A DNA stretch of 64,000 nt from JANMMJ01 sp964543235 (GTDB taxonomy: Bacteria > Pseudomonadota > Alphaproteobacteria > Rhizobiales > Aestuariivirgaceae), in contig CAZIXE010000002.1 of assembly GCA_964543235.1 (NCBI GenBank), forward strand, positions 54,916 through 118,915. The letters are read 5' to 3'. Shown here piece after piece: positions 8,923 through 16,673 of the stretch (position 1 is its first letter; each line of letters opens with the position of its first letter). The position numbers were made by a program, and so were the translations under genes. The notes beneath the pieces are model-generated. The model had not been told where the DNA came from, made no database searches, and saw nothing but the letters and a program-made list of their open reading frames with translations.

Positions 8923-9588
8923 TCAGTCTTCGAGCTTGGCCTTGTCGGTCTTGGCGCGCGGGGCCTGGCCCGCCAGCAGTTCCTTGGCCTGGACCACCCA
9001 CTCGTCACGGGCGGTGCGGCCCTTGAGGCCGAGCTTCTCGTCGAGCGCGAACAGCGTGGCATCGTCCATCTCGGCGATCTGGGTGAGCGAGGTGATGCCC
9101 TCGGCCCTGAGCTGCTCGGCAATCTTGGGGCCGATCCCGCCAATCAGCGAAACATCATCCGCGGCGACGGCGACGGCCGGTGCTTGGGCGCGGGCTGGCG
9201 CTTCCTCTGTGGCAGCACCCGGCACCAGCGCCCGCTGCTTTTCCGCGATTCGTGCCGACTTGCCGGTGCGGCCGCGCAGGTAATAGAGTTTGGCCCGGCG
9301 CACCTTGCCGCGGCGCACCACCTTGATCGAGTCGATCAGCGGCGAATAGACCGGAAACACGCGCTCAACGCCCTCGCCGTAAGACATCTTGCGGACCGTG
9401 AAATTCTCGTTGAGCCCGCCGCCCGAGCGGGCAATGCAAACCCCCTCATAGGCCTGCACGCGGGTGCGGTCGCCTTCCTTGACCTTGACATTGACGATGA
9501 CGGTGTCGCCGGGGGCAAAATCCGGCACGGCGCGCTGCGCAGCAATAACCGCCACCTGCTCCTTCTCGAGCTGTTCGATGATGTTCAT
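8923..9588 (-). CDS. rplS: 50S ribosomal protein L19 with C-terminal helix-hairpin-helix extension
   Basis: 221 aa, nearly twice the usual L19 length (about 115-130). ATG 9588 is preferred over ATG 9594 because the AAGGA ribosome-binding site is eight bases away. Residues 1-120 are a normal L19 (MNIIEQLEKEQ, FTVRKMSYGEGVERVFP, RRGKVRRAKLYYLRGR). An Ala/Pro linker (about 122-145) leads to residues 148-208. That region begins SLIGGIGPKIAEQLRAEGI and resembles the helix-hairpin-helix (DUF4332-like) domains found as tails on other ribosomal proteins and NuoE in alphaproteobacteria. A Lys-rich end follows. Last gene of the ffh-rpsP-rimM-trmD-rplS cluster. Confidence 0.96.
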   Translation of the reverse strand: MNIIEQLEKEQVAVIAAQRAVPDFAPGDTVIVNVKVKEGDRTRVQAYEGVCIARSGGGLNENFTVRKMSYGEGVERVFPVYSPLIDSIKVVRRGKVRRAKLYYLRGRTGKSARIAEKQRALVPGAATEEAPARAQAPAVAVAADDVSLIGGIGPKIAEQLRAEGITSLTQIAEMDDATLFALDEKLGLKGRTARDEWVVQAKELLAGQAPRAKTDKAKLED

Positions 9589-9639
9589 GACCATGATCCT
9601 TTTGGGGTTGCGGGCCTATACCCTCAACCGTGTTGAAAA

Positions 9640-10332
9640 TCAAACCTTTCTCGACTCGTAGGCCCGCCACAGGTCGGGCCTGCGGGCCCTGGTCAGGGCT
9701 TCCCGCTGCTGGCGCTTCCACCGGGCGATGGCCTTGTGATCGCCCGAGAGCAAAATCTCCGGGATTTCAAGGCCCTCAAATACCCTGGGCCGCGTGTAGT
9801 GCGGCTGTTCCAGAAGCCCGTCCGCGAAACTTTCTTCAGCCCCGCTCTCGGGCTTTCCCATGACTCCCGGCAACAGCCGTACCACCGCATCGAGCAGCAC
9901 GATGGCCGCCGGCTCGCCCCCGGACAGCACGAAGTCACCGACCGATACCTCCTGCAGACCCCGCCTCTCGATTACCCGCTCGTCCACGCCCTCGAACCGC
10001 CCGCAGACGATGAGCGCCCCGGGGCCGGCTGCGAATTTACTGACCATGTTCTGGGTCAGCGGCATGCCCCGCGGACTCATCAGGAGCCGCGGCCCCGCAT
10101 GTGCCACGGCGTCGATTGCCGCCGCCAGCACATCCGGTTTCATCACCATGCCGGGCCCGCCGCCGGCCGGCGAGTCGTCCACGCTGCGGTGCCGGTCGCT
10201 TGCCCAGTCGCGAATGTCGCGCACATCCAGCGACCACGCCCCTTGCCGCAACGCCTTGCCGGCCAGCGAATGGCCGAGTGGCCCCGGAAACATTTCCGGG
10301 AACAGCGTCAGTATGGTGGCCTGCCAGCTCAT
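9640..10332 (-). CDS. trmD: tRNA (guanine37-N1)-methyltransferase
   Basis: 230 aa SPOUT methyltransferase that methylates G37 of tRNAs with a G at position 36, preventing +1 frameshifting. Recognised by TILTLFPEMFPGPL, the RSVDDSPAGGGPGMVMKPDV loop and the trefoil-knot segments MSPRGMPLTQ and IVCGRFEGVDERVIE. The start overlaps the rimM stop by four bases. A 51-bp gap separates it from rplS. Confidence 0.97.
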   Translation of the reverse strand: MSWQATILTLFPEMFPGPLGHSLAGKALRQGAWSLDVRDIRDWASDRHRSVDDSPAGGGPGMVMKPDVLAAAIDAVAHAGPRLLMSPRGMPLTQNMVSKFAAGPGALIVCGRFEGVDERVIERRGLQEVSVGDFVLSGGEPAAIVLLDAVVRLLPGVMGKPESGAEESFADGLLEQPHYTRPRVFEGLEIPEILLSGDHKAIARWKRQQREALTRARRPDLWRAYESRKV

Positions 10333-10850
10333 GCATCCTCGTCAAGGTAGCCTTCCGGCAGATCGACCACGATCCGGTCCCTGCACCGCTCCACCACATA
10401 GCTCTGGGCAAATGGGATCAGCACCGTGTCCTTGCGTCCTTCAATCTTCACTTCCAGGAGATCGCCTGCCCCATAGTTGGGAACATCGACGATTTCACCC
10501 AGAACCGGCCCCGCCTTGAGCTGCACTGCGGCGCCGACCAGATCATGCGCATAGACGGCATCCCCCTCGGGTTCGGGCAACTTGTCACGAGCGATGGAAA
10601 GTTCGACACCCTTGAGCGCCTCGGCCCGGTTCCGTTCTGCGACGCCCTTGAAGGCGACGATGAAGTCTCCCTTCTGGAGCCGGAACCGCTGCACCTCGAA
10701 CTGCTCGCCGCTGGCCGAGGCGAGGGGTCCGTACGAAGCGAAGCTCTCCCGCCTCTCCATGAAGCTCCTGACCTTGACCTCGCCCCGGATGCCATGCGCC
10801 CCCAGGATGACGGCAACCCGAATGCGGCGCGAGGGATCAGGACCGGCCAT
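10329..10850 (-). CDS. rimM: 16S rRNA processing protein RimM
   Basis: 173 aa. Assembly factor for the 30S head domain that binds S19. The N-terminal RIRVAVILGAHGIRGEVKVRSF and the PRC-barrel half (YAHDLVGAAVQL ... ILIPF-like ending VVERCRDRIVVDLPEGYLD) are typical. It lies 17 bp after rpsP and overlaps trmD, as in most proteobacteria. Confidence 0.96.
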   Translation of the reverse strand: MAGPDPSRRIRVAVILGAHGIRGEVKVRSFMERRESFASYGPLASASGEQFEVQRFRLQKGDFIVAFKGVAERNRAEALKGVELSIARDKLPEPEGDAVYAHDLVGAAVQLKAGPVLGEIVDVPNYGAGDLLEVKIEGRKDTVLIPFAQSYVVERCRDRIVVDLPEGYLDEDA

Positions 10851-10867
10851 GCGGCCTCAGGTCAACC

Positions 10868-11239
10868 TCAGCTCTGCGGTGCGGCTGCGGCCTCCGCAGC
10901 CTTGGCAGCGGCATCCGCCGCAGCCTTTTCACGCTCCAGGCGCTTCTTGCCGGGCAGGCCCTTCTTCGGATTGTTGCGGGCCTCGCGCTTCCTGAGGCCG
11001 GCCGCATCCAGGAACCTGAGCACCCGGTCGGTCGGCTGCGCGCCCTTCTTGAGCCATGCCGCAGCCTTCTCGCCGTCGAGCTTCACGCGGTTGGCATCGT
11101 CCTTCTTGAGCATCGGGTTGAACGCGCCCACGACATCGATGAACTTGCCGTCGCGCGGGGCGGCCGCATCGGCGATCACGATGTGATAGTAGGGCCGCTT
11201 CTTGGTGCCGGCCCGCGCCAGCCTTATTTTCAGTGCCAT
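10868..11239 (-). CDS. rpsP: 30S ribosomal protein S16
   Basis: 123 aa. The core MALKIRLARAGTKKRPYYHI ... FNPM is the S16 signature. The last 40 residues form a basic then Ala-rich tail, which is common in alphaproteobacterial S16 and makes it longer than the E. coli protein (82 aa). Follows ffh by 27 bp. Confidence 0.97.
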   Translation of the reverse strand: MALKIRLARAGTKKRPYYHIVIADAAAPRDGKFIDVVGAFNPMLKKDDANRVKLDGEKAAAWLKKGAQPTDRVLRFLDAAGLRKREARNNPKKGLPGKKRLEREKAAADAAAKAAEAAAAPQS

Positions 11240-11266
11240 GTTTCGATTACTCCTTGCTGTTCGAAA

Positions 11267-12835
11267 TCACTTCTTCTTGCCGAGTCCCGGCAATCCCTTG
11301 AACCCGCCGCCGCCCAGACCGGGAAGGCCCGGCAGCTTCGGGCCGCCGAGTCCGGGAAGACCCCCGCCGAGGCCTGGCAGTTTCGGCATCTGCGGCAGCG
11401 CGCCGCCCTGCATCATGTCCTTGAGGTCGGCAGGCAGCGCATCGGGGTTCATCTTCGCAAGTTCCGCCTGCATCTGCTCGAGCTCGGCTGCGTCCGGCGC
11501 CTTGTTGCCGCCGAACATCTTGCCGAACAGGCCCTTGCCCTGGCCCATCTGCTTCATCATGCCCGCCATCTGCAGGTGCATCTTGAGCAGCCGGTTGATC
11601 TCTTCGACCCGCGTGCCCGAGCCTGCTGCGACCCGCTTCTTGCGCTTCGCATCCATCACCTTGGGATGGCGGCGCTCATGGGGCGTCATCGATGAGATGA
11701 TCGCCATCTGCCGCTTCAGCACCGAGTTGTCGAGGTCGACGCCCTCGAGCTGCTTCTTGATCTTGCCCATGCCTGGCAGCAGGTTCATCATCCCGCCCAT
11801 CCCGCCGAGCTTCTGCAGCTGCTTCAGCTGGTCGGCGAGGTCTTCGAGATCGAAGGCGCCCTTCTTCATGCGCTCGGCGATCTTCTTCGCCTTGGCGTGG
11901 TCGATCTCCTGGGCGGCCCTCTCGACGAGGCTGACGACATCGCCCATCCCGAGGATGCGGCCGGCGATGCGTTCGGGGTGGAAATCCTCGAGCCCGTCGA
12001 GCTTTTCGCCCGTGCCCATGAGCTTGATCGGCTTGCCGGTCACGGCCCGCATGGAGAGCGCCGCGCCGCCGCGACCGTCGCCGTCGATGCGGGTCAGCAC
12101 GATGCCGGAGATGCCGATCTTTTCGTCAAAGCTTCGCGCCAGGTTGACCGCGTCCTGGCCGGTCAGCGCATCGGCGACCAGCAATGTCTCGTTGGGCCTG
12201 GCGATGTCGCGCACCGCCGCCGCTTCGGCCAGCATCTCCTCGTCGATGTGGAGCCGGCCCGCCGTGTCGAGCATCACGATGTCATAGCCGCCCTTGCGGG
12301 CTTCCGACATGGCGCGCTTGGTGATCTGCGTCGGCGTCTCGCCCTTGACGATGGCGAGCGTATCGACACCCACCTGCCTGCCGAGGATGGCAAGCTGCTC
12401 CTGCGCTGCCGGCCTTCGCGTGTCGAGCGATGCCATCAGCACCTTCCGCTTGTCGCGTTCCTTGAGGCGCTTGGCGATCTTGGCCGTTGTTGTCGTCTTG
12501 CCGGAGCCCTGCAGGCCGACCATCAGGATCGGCACCGGCGGCGAGGCCTTGAGATTGAGGGGCGAGCCTTCCTTGCCCAGTGTCTCGATCAGCGCGTCGT
12601 GCACGATCTTGACCACCATCTGGCCGGGCTTGACCGACCTGACGATCTCGGCGCCGACTGCCTTGGACTTCACGTTGTCGATGAAGCTCCGCACCACTTC
12701 CAGCGCCACGTCGGCTTCGAGAAGCGCGCGCCGCACTTCCCGCATCGCCGCGTCGACATCGGCCTCCGACAGCGCCCCGCGTCCGGTGAGCTTGTCGAGA
12801 ATGCCGCCCAGGCGCTCCTGCAGTGTCTCAAACAT
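11267..12835 (-). CDS. ffh: Signal recognition particle protein Ffh
   Basis: 522 aa GTPase of the signal recognition particle; with 4.5S RNA and FtsY it targets membrane proteins to SecYEG. N domain at 1-95; G domain with GLQGSGKTTTTAKIA (G1), DTAGRLHID (G3) and TRIDGDGRGG (G4/G5). The methionine-rich M domain follows (KLGGMGGMMNLLPGMGKIKK and the RNA-binding region). The last 45 residues are a low-complexity Gly/Leu/Pro repeat (LPGLGG-type) ending in lysines, as in many Rhizobiales. First gene of the translation cluster. Confidence 0.97.
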   Translation of the reverse strand: MFETLQERLGGILDKLTGRGALSEADVDAAMREVRRALLEADVALEVVRSFIDNVKSKAVGAEIVRSVKPGQMVVKIVHDALIETLGKEGSPLNLKASPPVPILMVGLQGSGKTTTTAKIAKRLKERDKRKVLMASLDTRRPAAQEQLAILGRQVGVDTLAIVKGETPTQITKRAMSEARKGGYDIVMLDTAGRLHIDEEMLAEAAAVRDIARPNETLLVADALTGQDAVNLARSFDEKIGISGIVLTRIDGDGRGGAALSMRAVTGKPIKLMGTGEKLDGLEDFHPERIAGRILGMGDVVSLVERAAQEIDHAKAKKIAERMKKGAFDLEDLADQLKQLQKLGGMGGMMNLLPGMGKIKKQLEGVDLDNSVLKRQMAIISSMTPHERRHPKVMDAKRKKRVAAGSGTRVEEINRLLKMHLQMAGMMKQMGQGKGLFGKMFGGNKAPDAAELEQMQAELAKMNPDALPADLKDMMQGGALPQMPKLPGLGGGLPGLGGPKLPGLPGLGGGGFKGLPGLGKKK

Positions 12836-12955
12836 CGAACCTCGTCCTCATCGCCCAAACGCAAATGCCACCCGGGAGCGATACTCGCTGCCGGATGCTG
12901 GCCGCTTCACTTCCCGGGAATGTCGGAAAACCCCATGTGTGAAGTGGCCTTGAGA

Positions 12956-12969
12956 CGTTCAAGCGCCGT
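12956..12969 (+). repeat. 14-bp direct repeat, left copy, flanking vapBC
   Basis: CGTTCAAGCGCCGT occurs here and again at 13814-13827, on either side of the vapBC genes. Similarity continues imperfectly downstream in both copies (TGATG.CGG with a one-base offset). It may be a duplication or insertion footprint of the toxin-antitoxin cassette. Confidence 0.5.
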
Positions 12970-13060
12970 GTGATGACGGTGGACATAGGGGAAGCGGGGC
13001 GGGAAGTCAAATTCGCTGCGGGCGGTCGCCCCCGCAGATTGGACATCGGGCGGCGTTATG

Positions 13061-13076
13061 ATATGGCTAGCCATAT
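13061..13076 (+). promoter_or_regulatory. Perfect 16-bp palindrome at the vapB start (putative VapBC operator)
   Basis: ATATGGCTAGCCATAT is fully self-complementary and its right end covers the first two bases of the vapB ATG (13075). A TATGAT hexamer at 13057-13062, resembling a -10 box, runs into its left arm. VapB antitoxins and VapBC complexes commonly autorepress by binding palindromes at their promoter. The position predicts occlusion of both promoter and start codon region. Confidence 0.65.
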
Positions 13077-13320
13077 GAAGACAACCATACATATTCCTGA
13101 CAGTTTGCTGAGGGAAGCGCAGGCGATGGCCCGGCGAGAGGGTACGACATTGAAAGCGCTGGTGCAGGAAGGACTGCGCCGGGTGGTGGACGAGCACAAG
13201 CGCGGCAGCCCGTTCCGCCTGCGCCGCGCCTCGTTCAGGGGGCAGGGACTCAACCCGGAGTTCGATGGTTTGTCCTGGCAGCACATCCGCGACATGAGTT
13301 ATGAGGGCCGCGGCGGTTGA
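13075..13320 (+). CDS. vapB: VapB-type antitoxin (ribbon-helix-helix)
   Basis: 81 aa from the ATG at 13075. The N-terminus KTTIHIPDSLLREAQAMAR fits a ribbon-helix-helix DNA-binding domain of the type II antitoxins. The C-terminal half (GLSWQHIRDMSYEGRG) is the likely toxin-inhibiting tail. There is no clear Shine-Dalgarno sequence, so the message may be nearly leaderless from the overlapping -10 box; an alternative ATG is at 13063. The stop overlaps the TTG start of vapC (TTGA), the usual coupling in such modules. Confidence 0.85.
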   Translation: MKTTIHIPDSLLREAQAMARREGTTLKALVQEGLRRVVDEHKRGSPFRLRRASFRGQGLNPEFDGLSWQHIRDMSYEGRGG

Positions 13321-13751
13321 TCGCCGTCGACACCAACATTCTCGTCTACGCCCATCGCGAGGATTCGCCCTGGCATCCGGAGGCGCAAACGGCCATCACC
13401 GCATTGGCGGAAGGCCCGGCCGCCTGGGCCATCCCCTGGCCATGCATCCACGAGTTCCTGGCCATTGTTACGCACCCTCGCATCTATCGTCCGCCGACCC
13501 CCTTGGCCATGGCCCTCGACCAGGCCGCGGCCTGGATGGAATCGCCACGCCTAGTCCTGCTGGCGGAAGCGGGTGACCACTGGGAGCACTTGAGAGAGTT
13601 GGCCGCGACGGCGCGGATTGCCGGCCCGCAGGTCCACGACGCCCGTATCGCCGCGCTCTGCCTTGCGCACGGCGTCAGTGAACTGTGGACCGCCGGCCGG
13701 GATTTCAGCCGCTATGGAAGCCTGAAGCTGCGCAATCCGCTGGTGGGATGA
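13317..13751 (+). CDS. vapC: VapC-type PIN-domain ribonuclease toxin
   Basis: 144 aa with a TTG start overlapping the vapB stop. PIN-domain endoribonuclease of a type II toxin-antitoxin system. The four acidic residues expected for Mg binding are present: D5 (MIAVDTN), E46 (IHEFLAIV), D108 (VHDARIAAL) and D129 (AGRDF). This predicts an active nuclease; VapC toxins usually cut tRNA or 23S rRNA. Full length, no frameshift. Confidence 0.9.
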   Translation: MIAVDTNILVYAHREDSPWHPEAQTAITALAEGPAAWAIPWPCIHEFLAIVTHPRIYRPPTPLAMALDQAAAWMESPRLVLLAEAGDHWEHLRELAATARIAGPQVHDARIAALCLAHGVSELWTAGRDFSRYGSLKLRNPLVG

Positions 13752-14153
13752 GCGGGACCGGTTGACCGCAGAGCTGATCTGGCCGGTACAAGATCAATGA
13801 GCACTCCAGCAGCCGTTCAAGCGCCGTTCTGATGGCGGCCGTCACAGGCGACACTGCTGGCAATGTCATACCACAAGGGCTTTCGGCCGGAGCCGGTCCG
13901 CTGAGCCTGGCGGAAATGATCAAAAGCATGGCGGAAAAAGTCAAATGTCTCGCGTTTGCGCCGTTCATCTTTGCCACAATTGCAACGGCCAGACGGGCTT
14001 GCCGCCCAAGGTCCGCCACATCCACCTCGGCCAAGGATCGGCCCCAGCCCAAGGCCGGGTAGGCCATCGAATCCGGACCTCAATATCTGGACGGAAGCCC
14101 CCGGGCCGCGCTGTCCGGGCGCGGGCAATGCCATGTTCGGCCGCAATCCCGCC
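13752..14153. other. Intergenic stretch between vapC and aroE, no gene recognised
   Basis: About 400 bp between convergent genes. Several short frames are open on both strands but none has family-like sequence or a good ribosome-binding site. The only structure seen is the right copy of the 14-bp direct repeat. It could be the eroded remains of a gene. Confidence 0.5.
13814..13827 (+). repeat. 14-bp direct repeat, right copy, flanking vapBC
   Basis: Second copy of CGTTCAAGCGCCGT, 858 bp from the first, in the same orientation. Confidence 0.5.
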
Positions 14154-15005
14154 TCACCCCGAGAAAATCTCTTCCACCGTCTTCCGCATCACCGCCGGAT
14201 CGGCATCGATCCCGGTCCAGTACTTGATGCCGATCACCCCCTGGTTGATCAGCATGCCGACTCCGTTGATCACGATGCAGCCGCGTGCCTGCGCATCTCT
14301 GAGAAAGCGCGTATCGGGCGGATCGACAATGACGTCCGCCACCACCATGCCCGGCACGAGTGACCTCACATTGATGTCGAGGGGCTGGTTGCCGTTGCCA
14401 AGCCCGATCGACGTGGCGTTGACAACGATATCGGTGCCGGCCGGAACGGCATAGGCTTCCGGCCAAACCACCAGCGTTGCCGGTGTTTCCGTCTTGGAGT
14501 TCAGCAGTTCGACCAGCGGCCTGGCCCGTTCTGCCCCGCGGTTGACCACTGTGATCGCCCTGGCTCCCGCCAGTGCGAGTTCGACGGCGATGGCCCGCGC
14601 CGCGCCTCCCGCCCCGAACAGCACCACCGATTTCCCCCTGGGTTCCACCACCTCGCCAAGTGACTTGAGGAATCCCTTGCCGTCGGTGTTCTCGCCGACG
14701 AGCTTGTCGCCGCGCCTGATGACGCAATTGACCGCCCCCATTATGGCAGCACTCTCGCCGAGCCCGTCGAGATGCTCGATCACCGCCACCTTGTGCGGGA
14801 TCGAGCAGTTGAAGCCCATCCAGCCCATGGCCCGCGCGCCTCTGACCGCATCACCGAGCATCTCCGGCGGAACTTCGCAATTGATGTAGCGCCAGTTGAG
14901 CCCGTGATGCCGGAAGGCGGCCTCGATCATGGCCACGGTGGGATTGCCGGCCGCCCCTTGCGAGAACGAACCAACCAGTGCGCTGAGGAAATTCTGTCCG
15001 GTCAT
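14154..15005 (-). CDS. Shikimate dehydrogenase-family protein, atypical substrate site
   Basis: 283 aa of the AroE family: N-terminal substrate domain and C-terminal NADP Rossmann domain (VVLFGAGGAARAIAVEL). The catalytic Lys is in GFNCSIPHK (canonical NVTIPHK) and the catalytic Asp in ENTDGKGF. The usual serine pair of the SLSP motif that binds shikimate is not recognisable: the N-terminus reads SFSQGAAGNPTVAMIEAAF. It may be the biosynthetic AroE of a divergent clade or a paralogue for quinate or another polyol acid. It is monocistronic, without aro neighbours, so the symbol is withheld. Confidence 0.82.
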   Translation of the reverse strand: MTGQNFLSALVGSFSQGAAGNPTVAMIEAAFRHHGLNWRYINCEVPPEMLGDAVRGARAMGWMGFNCSIPHKVAVIEHLDGLGESAAIMGAVNCVIRRGDKLVGENTDGKGFLKSLGEVVEPRGKSVVLFGAGGAARAIAVELALAGARAITVVNRGAERARPLVELLNSKTETPATLVVWPEAYAVPAGTDIVVNATSIGLGNGNQPLDINVRSLVPGMVVADVIVDPPDTRFLRDAQARGCIVINGVGMLINQGVIGIKYWTGIDADPAVMRKTVEEIFSG

Positions 15006-15154
15006 GATGCGTCCCGCTGGGGCAGCGAGGCTAGCATTGCCCCGACGGGTGCCACAAGTTTCAACCTGTGCGCGATTCCGCAGCGAGCTTGACTCCCGTC
15101 AACGCCCATCGGCTTCACTCGTGCCAAGCAGCGTCTGGCAAGGGAGGCCTGACG

Positions 15155-15586
15155 ATGAGCGCATTGGGCATCGAAACCATCGACAAGACCGTGCAGACCA
15201 CGAATATCTGGCTGGGTGAACTCGACACCAGGGTTGGCTGGGAGAACCGGCAGCGCAGCTGGCGGCTGATGCGCGAGACGCTGCATGCTCTCCGCGACTG
15301 GCTGTCGGTGGACGAGGCCGCCCAACTTGGAGCCCAGCTGCCGATTCTCATCCGCGGCATCTATTATGAGGGCTGGGATCCATCCCGGACTCCGGCCAAG
15401 CCGCGCAGCCTCGAAGCCTTTATCGAGCGCGTCCAGCATGCCTTCTCGATGGACCCGATCGAGGAACCCGAGGAAGCCATCGCCTGTGTCTTCGAAGTTC
15501 TCTCCTGGCATGTTTCGAAAGGCGAAATCAGCGACGTCAAGAAGGCTCTGCCCAAGGCCTTGCGCGATCTCTGGCCGGAGTCGTGA
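15155..15586 (+). CDS. DUF2267 domain-containing protein
   Basis: 143 aa from the ATG at 15155, preceded by a strong AGGGAGG at 15141-15147. Matches the DUF2267 pattern: an N-terminal LGELDTRVGWENRQRSWRLM, LPILIRGIYYEGWDP, and a second repeat ending KALPKALRDLWP. These soluble proteins are widespread in alphaproteobacteria and often sit with stress genes; the biochemical role is unknown. The DUF3775 gene follows after three bases and should be co-transcribed. Confidence 0.88.
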   Translation: MSALGIETIDKTVQTTNIWLGELDTRVGWENRQRSWRLMRETLHALRDWLSVDEAAQLGAQLPILIRGIYYEGWDPSRTPAKPRSLEAFIERVQHAFSMDPIEEPEEAIACVFEVLSWHVSKGEISDVKKALPKALRDLWPES

Positions 15587-15589
15587 ACC

Positions 15590-16015
15590 GTGATCAAGAG
15601 CGAAGACATCGAACTCTCCATTCCCCTCGACAGTGTCTGCTACATCGTTGTCAAGGCCCGTGAGTTCGAGGCCAAGGAGGCGGCGTCAACGCCCGATGTG
15701 AGTTCCAACCCCTCCGACGACCGCATGATCGAAGTGCTTGAGACCCGCGCCGATGATCCGGTCTACGAGGAACTGCGCGTTTTCATCAACGGGCTGACCG
15801 AAGATGAACAGATTGATCTTGTGGCGCTTGCCTGGATCGGCCGCGGCGATGGCGACATCACCGAATGGGATGACATCCGCGAAGAGGCCGCCCGCGCCCA
15901 TAACAAGCGCACCGGCGAGTATCTCCTCGGCATGCCACTCCTGTCCGATTATCTGGAAGACGCGCTCTCGGCCCTGGATCATTCCTGCGAGGAAGTCGAG
16001 GAGGACCGGCTCTGA
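15590..16015 (+). CDS. DUF3775 domain-containing protein
   Basis: 141 aa with a GTG start three bases after the DUF2267 stop. Recognised by the N-terminal IPLDSVCYIVVKAREFEAKE, the EQIDLVALAWIGRGDG centre and LGMPLLSDYLEDALSAL near the end. Strongly acidic. The family is known only as conserved hypothetical proteins of alphaproteobacteria; no function can be assigned. Confidence 0.88.
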   Translation: MIKSEDIELSIPLDSVCYIVVKAREFEAKEAASTPDVSSNPSDDRMIEVLETRADDPVYEELRVFINGLTEDEQIDLVALAWIGRGDGDITEWDDIREEAARAHNKRTGEYLLGMPLLSDYLEDALSALDHSCEEVEEDRL

Positions 16016-16030
16016 CTGCACATCTGGCGT

Positions 16031-16570
16031 TCAGTAGTCGATAACGCCGTCCAGCGCGTAGTGCTTCACCGTCTTGCGGTTTCTGATCAGCTCGTCGATT
16101 GACGGTTCGCCTTTCATGGCCCGCGCAATGGCGAGCTTGGTCGCCTCGTACTGGGTGCGATAGAGATCACGCCTGTCGAGCTCGGCGTGGCTGGCGCAGC
16201 GCTCGTCGAGCCAGACCATGATGATCATGCAGATGTCGTCGACTTCGGCCCTGGGCAGTATGCCCTCGATGACGCAATCGACGATCGCATCGCCGATGGC
16301 GCCCTGCACCACTCCGCCCAGCAGCTCGACATATTGCGCCGAACGGATCGTCGTCTTGGTGGTCATCATCGTGGCCGGCCTGACCAGCTGGTTGAAATCG
16401 CGCACCACGAACATCCGGGTGTGGCCCTGGACCTGGCCCATCATGGCGGCGAAAGCCTGGCCCACCGGTCCCCTGACGGAACCGATCAGAACCTCCGGCA
16501 TGGCATCGGTGTATTGCCCCTCGGCCGCCAGGACCGTCGCTTCGCCGGTTTTGAACCAGAGATCCGTCAT
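16031..16570 (-). CDS. Formaldehyde-activating enzyme (Fae) paralogue
   Basis: 179 aa. True Fae condenses formaldehyde with tetrahydromethanopterin in methylotrophs. Similarity covers the whole length: FKTGEATVLAAEGQ, VRGPVGQAF (Fae: PRGSPAETAF), AIVDCVIEGILPRAEVDD and YEATKLAIARAMKGEPS. In Fae a conserved His, proposed as catalytic acid, lies in the AHIDL segment before that glycine loop; here the position is occupied by Met24. This resembles the Fae-like paralogues of unknown function rather than the dedicated enzyme. No tetrahydromethanopterin gene is nearby. Monocistronic, convergent with DUF3775. Confidence 0.82.
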   Translation of the reverse strand: MTDLWFKTGEATVLAAEGQYTDAMPEVLIGSVRGPVGQAFAAMMGQVQGHTRMFVVRDFNQLVRPATMMTTKTTIRSAQYVELLGGVVQGAIGDAIVDCVIEGILPRAEVDDICMIIMVWLDERCASHAELDRRDLYRTQYEATKLAIARAMKGEPSIDELIRNRKTVKHYALDGVIDY

Positions 16571-16673
16571 GATCGTCCCTCCATTATGCCGGGGTCATAG
16601 AGACGGATTCGCCGCCTGCTGCAAGAGCGTTCGGGAGCTGGGCACGCTGAAAGTGAAAATCCGGCGCCGGAAC

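Noticed and set aside
13705..14067. Minus-strand frame after vapC
   Set aside because: Overlaps the end of vapC and shows no conserved domain; likely chance.
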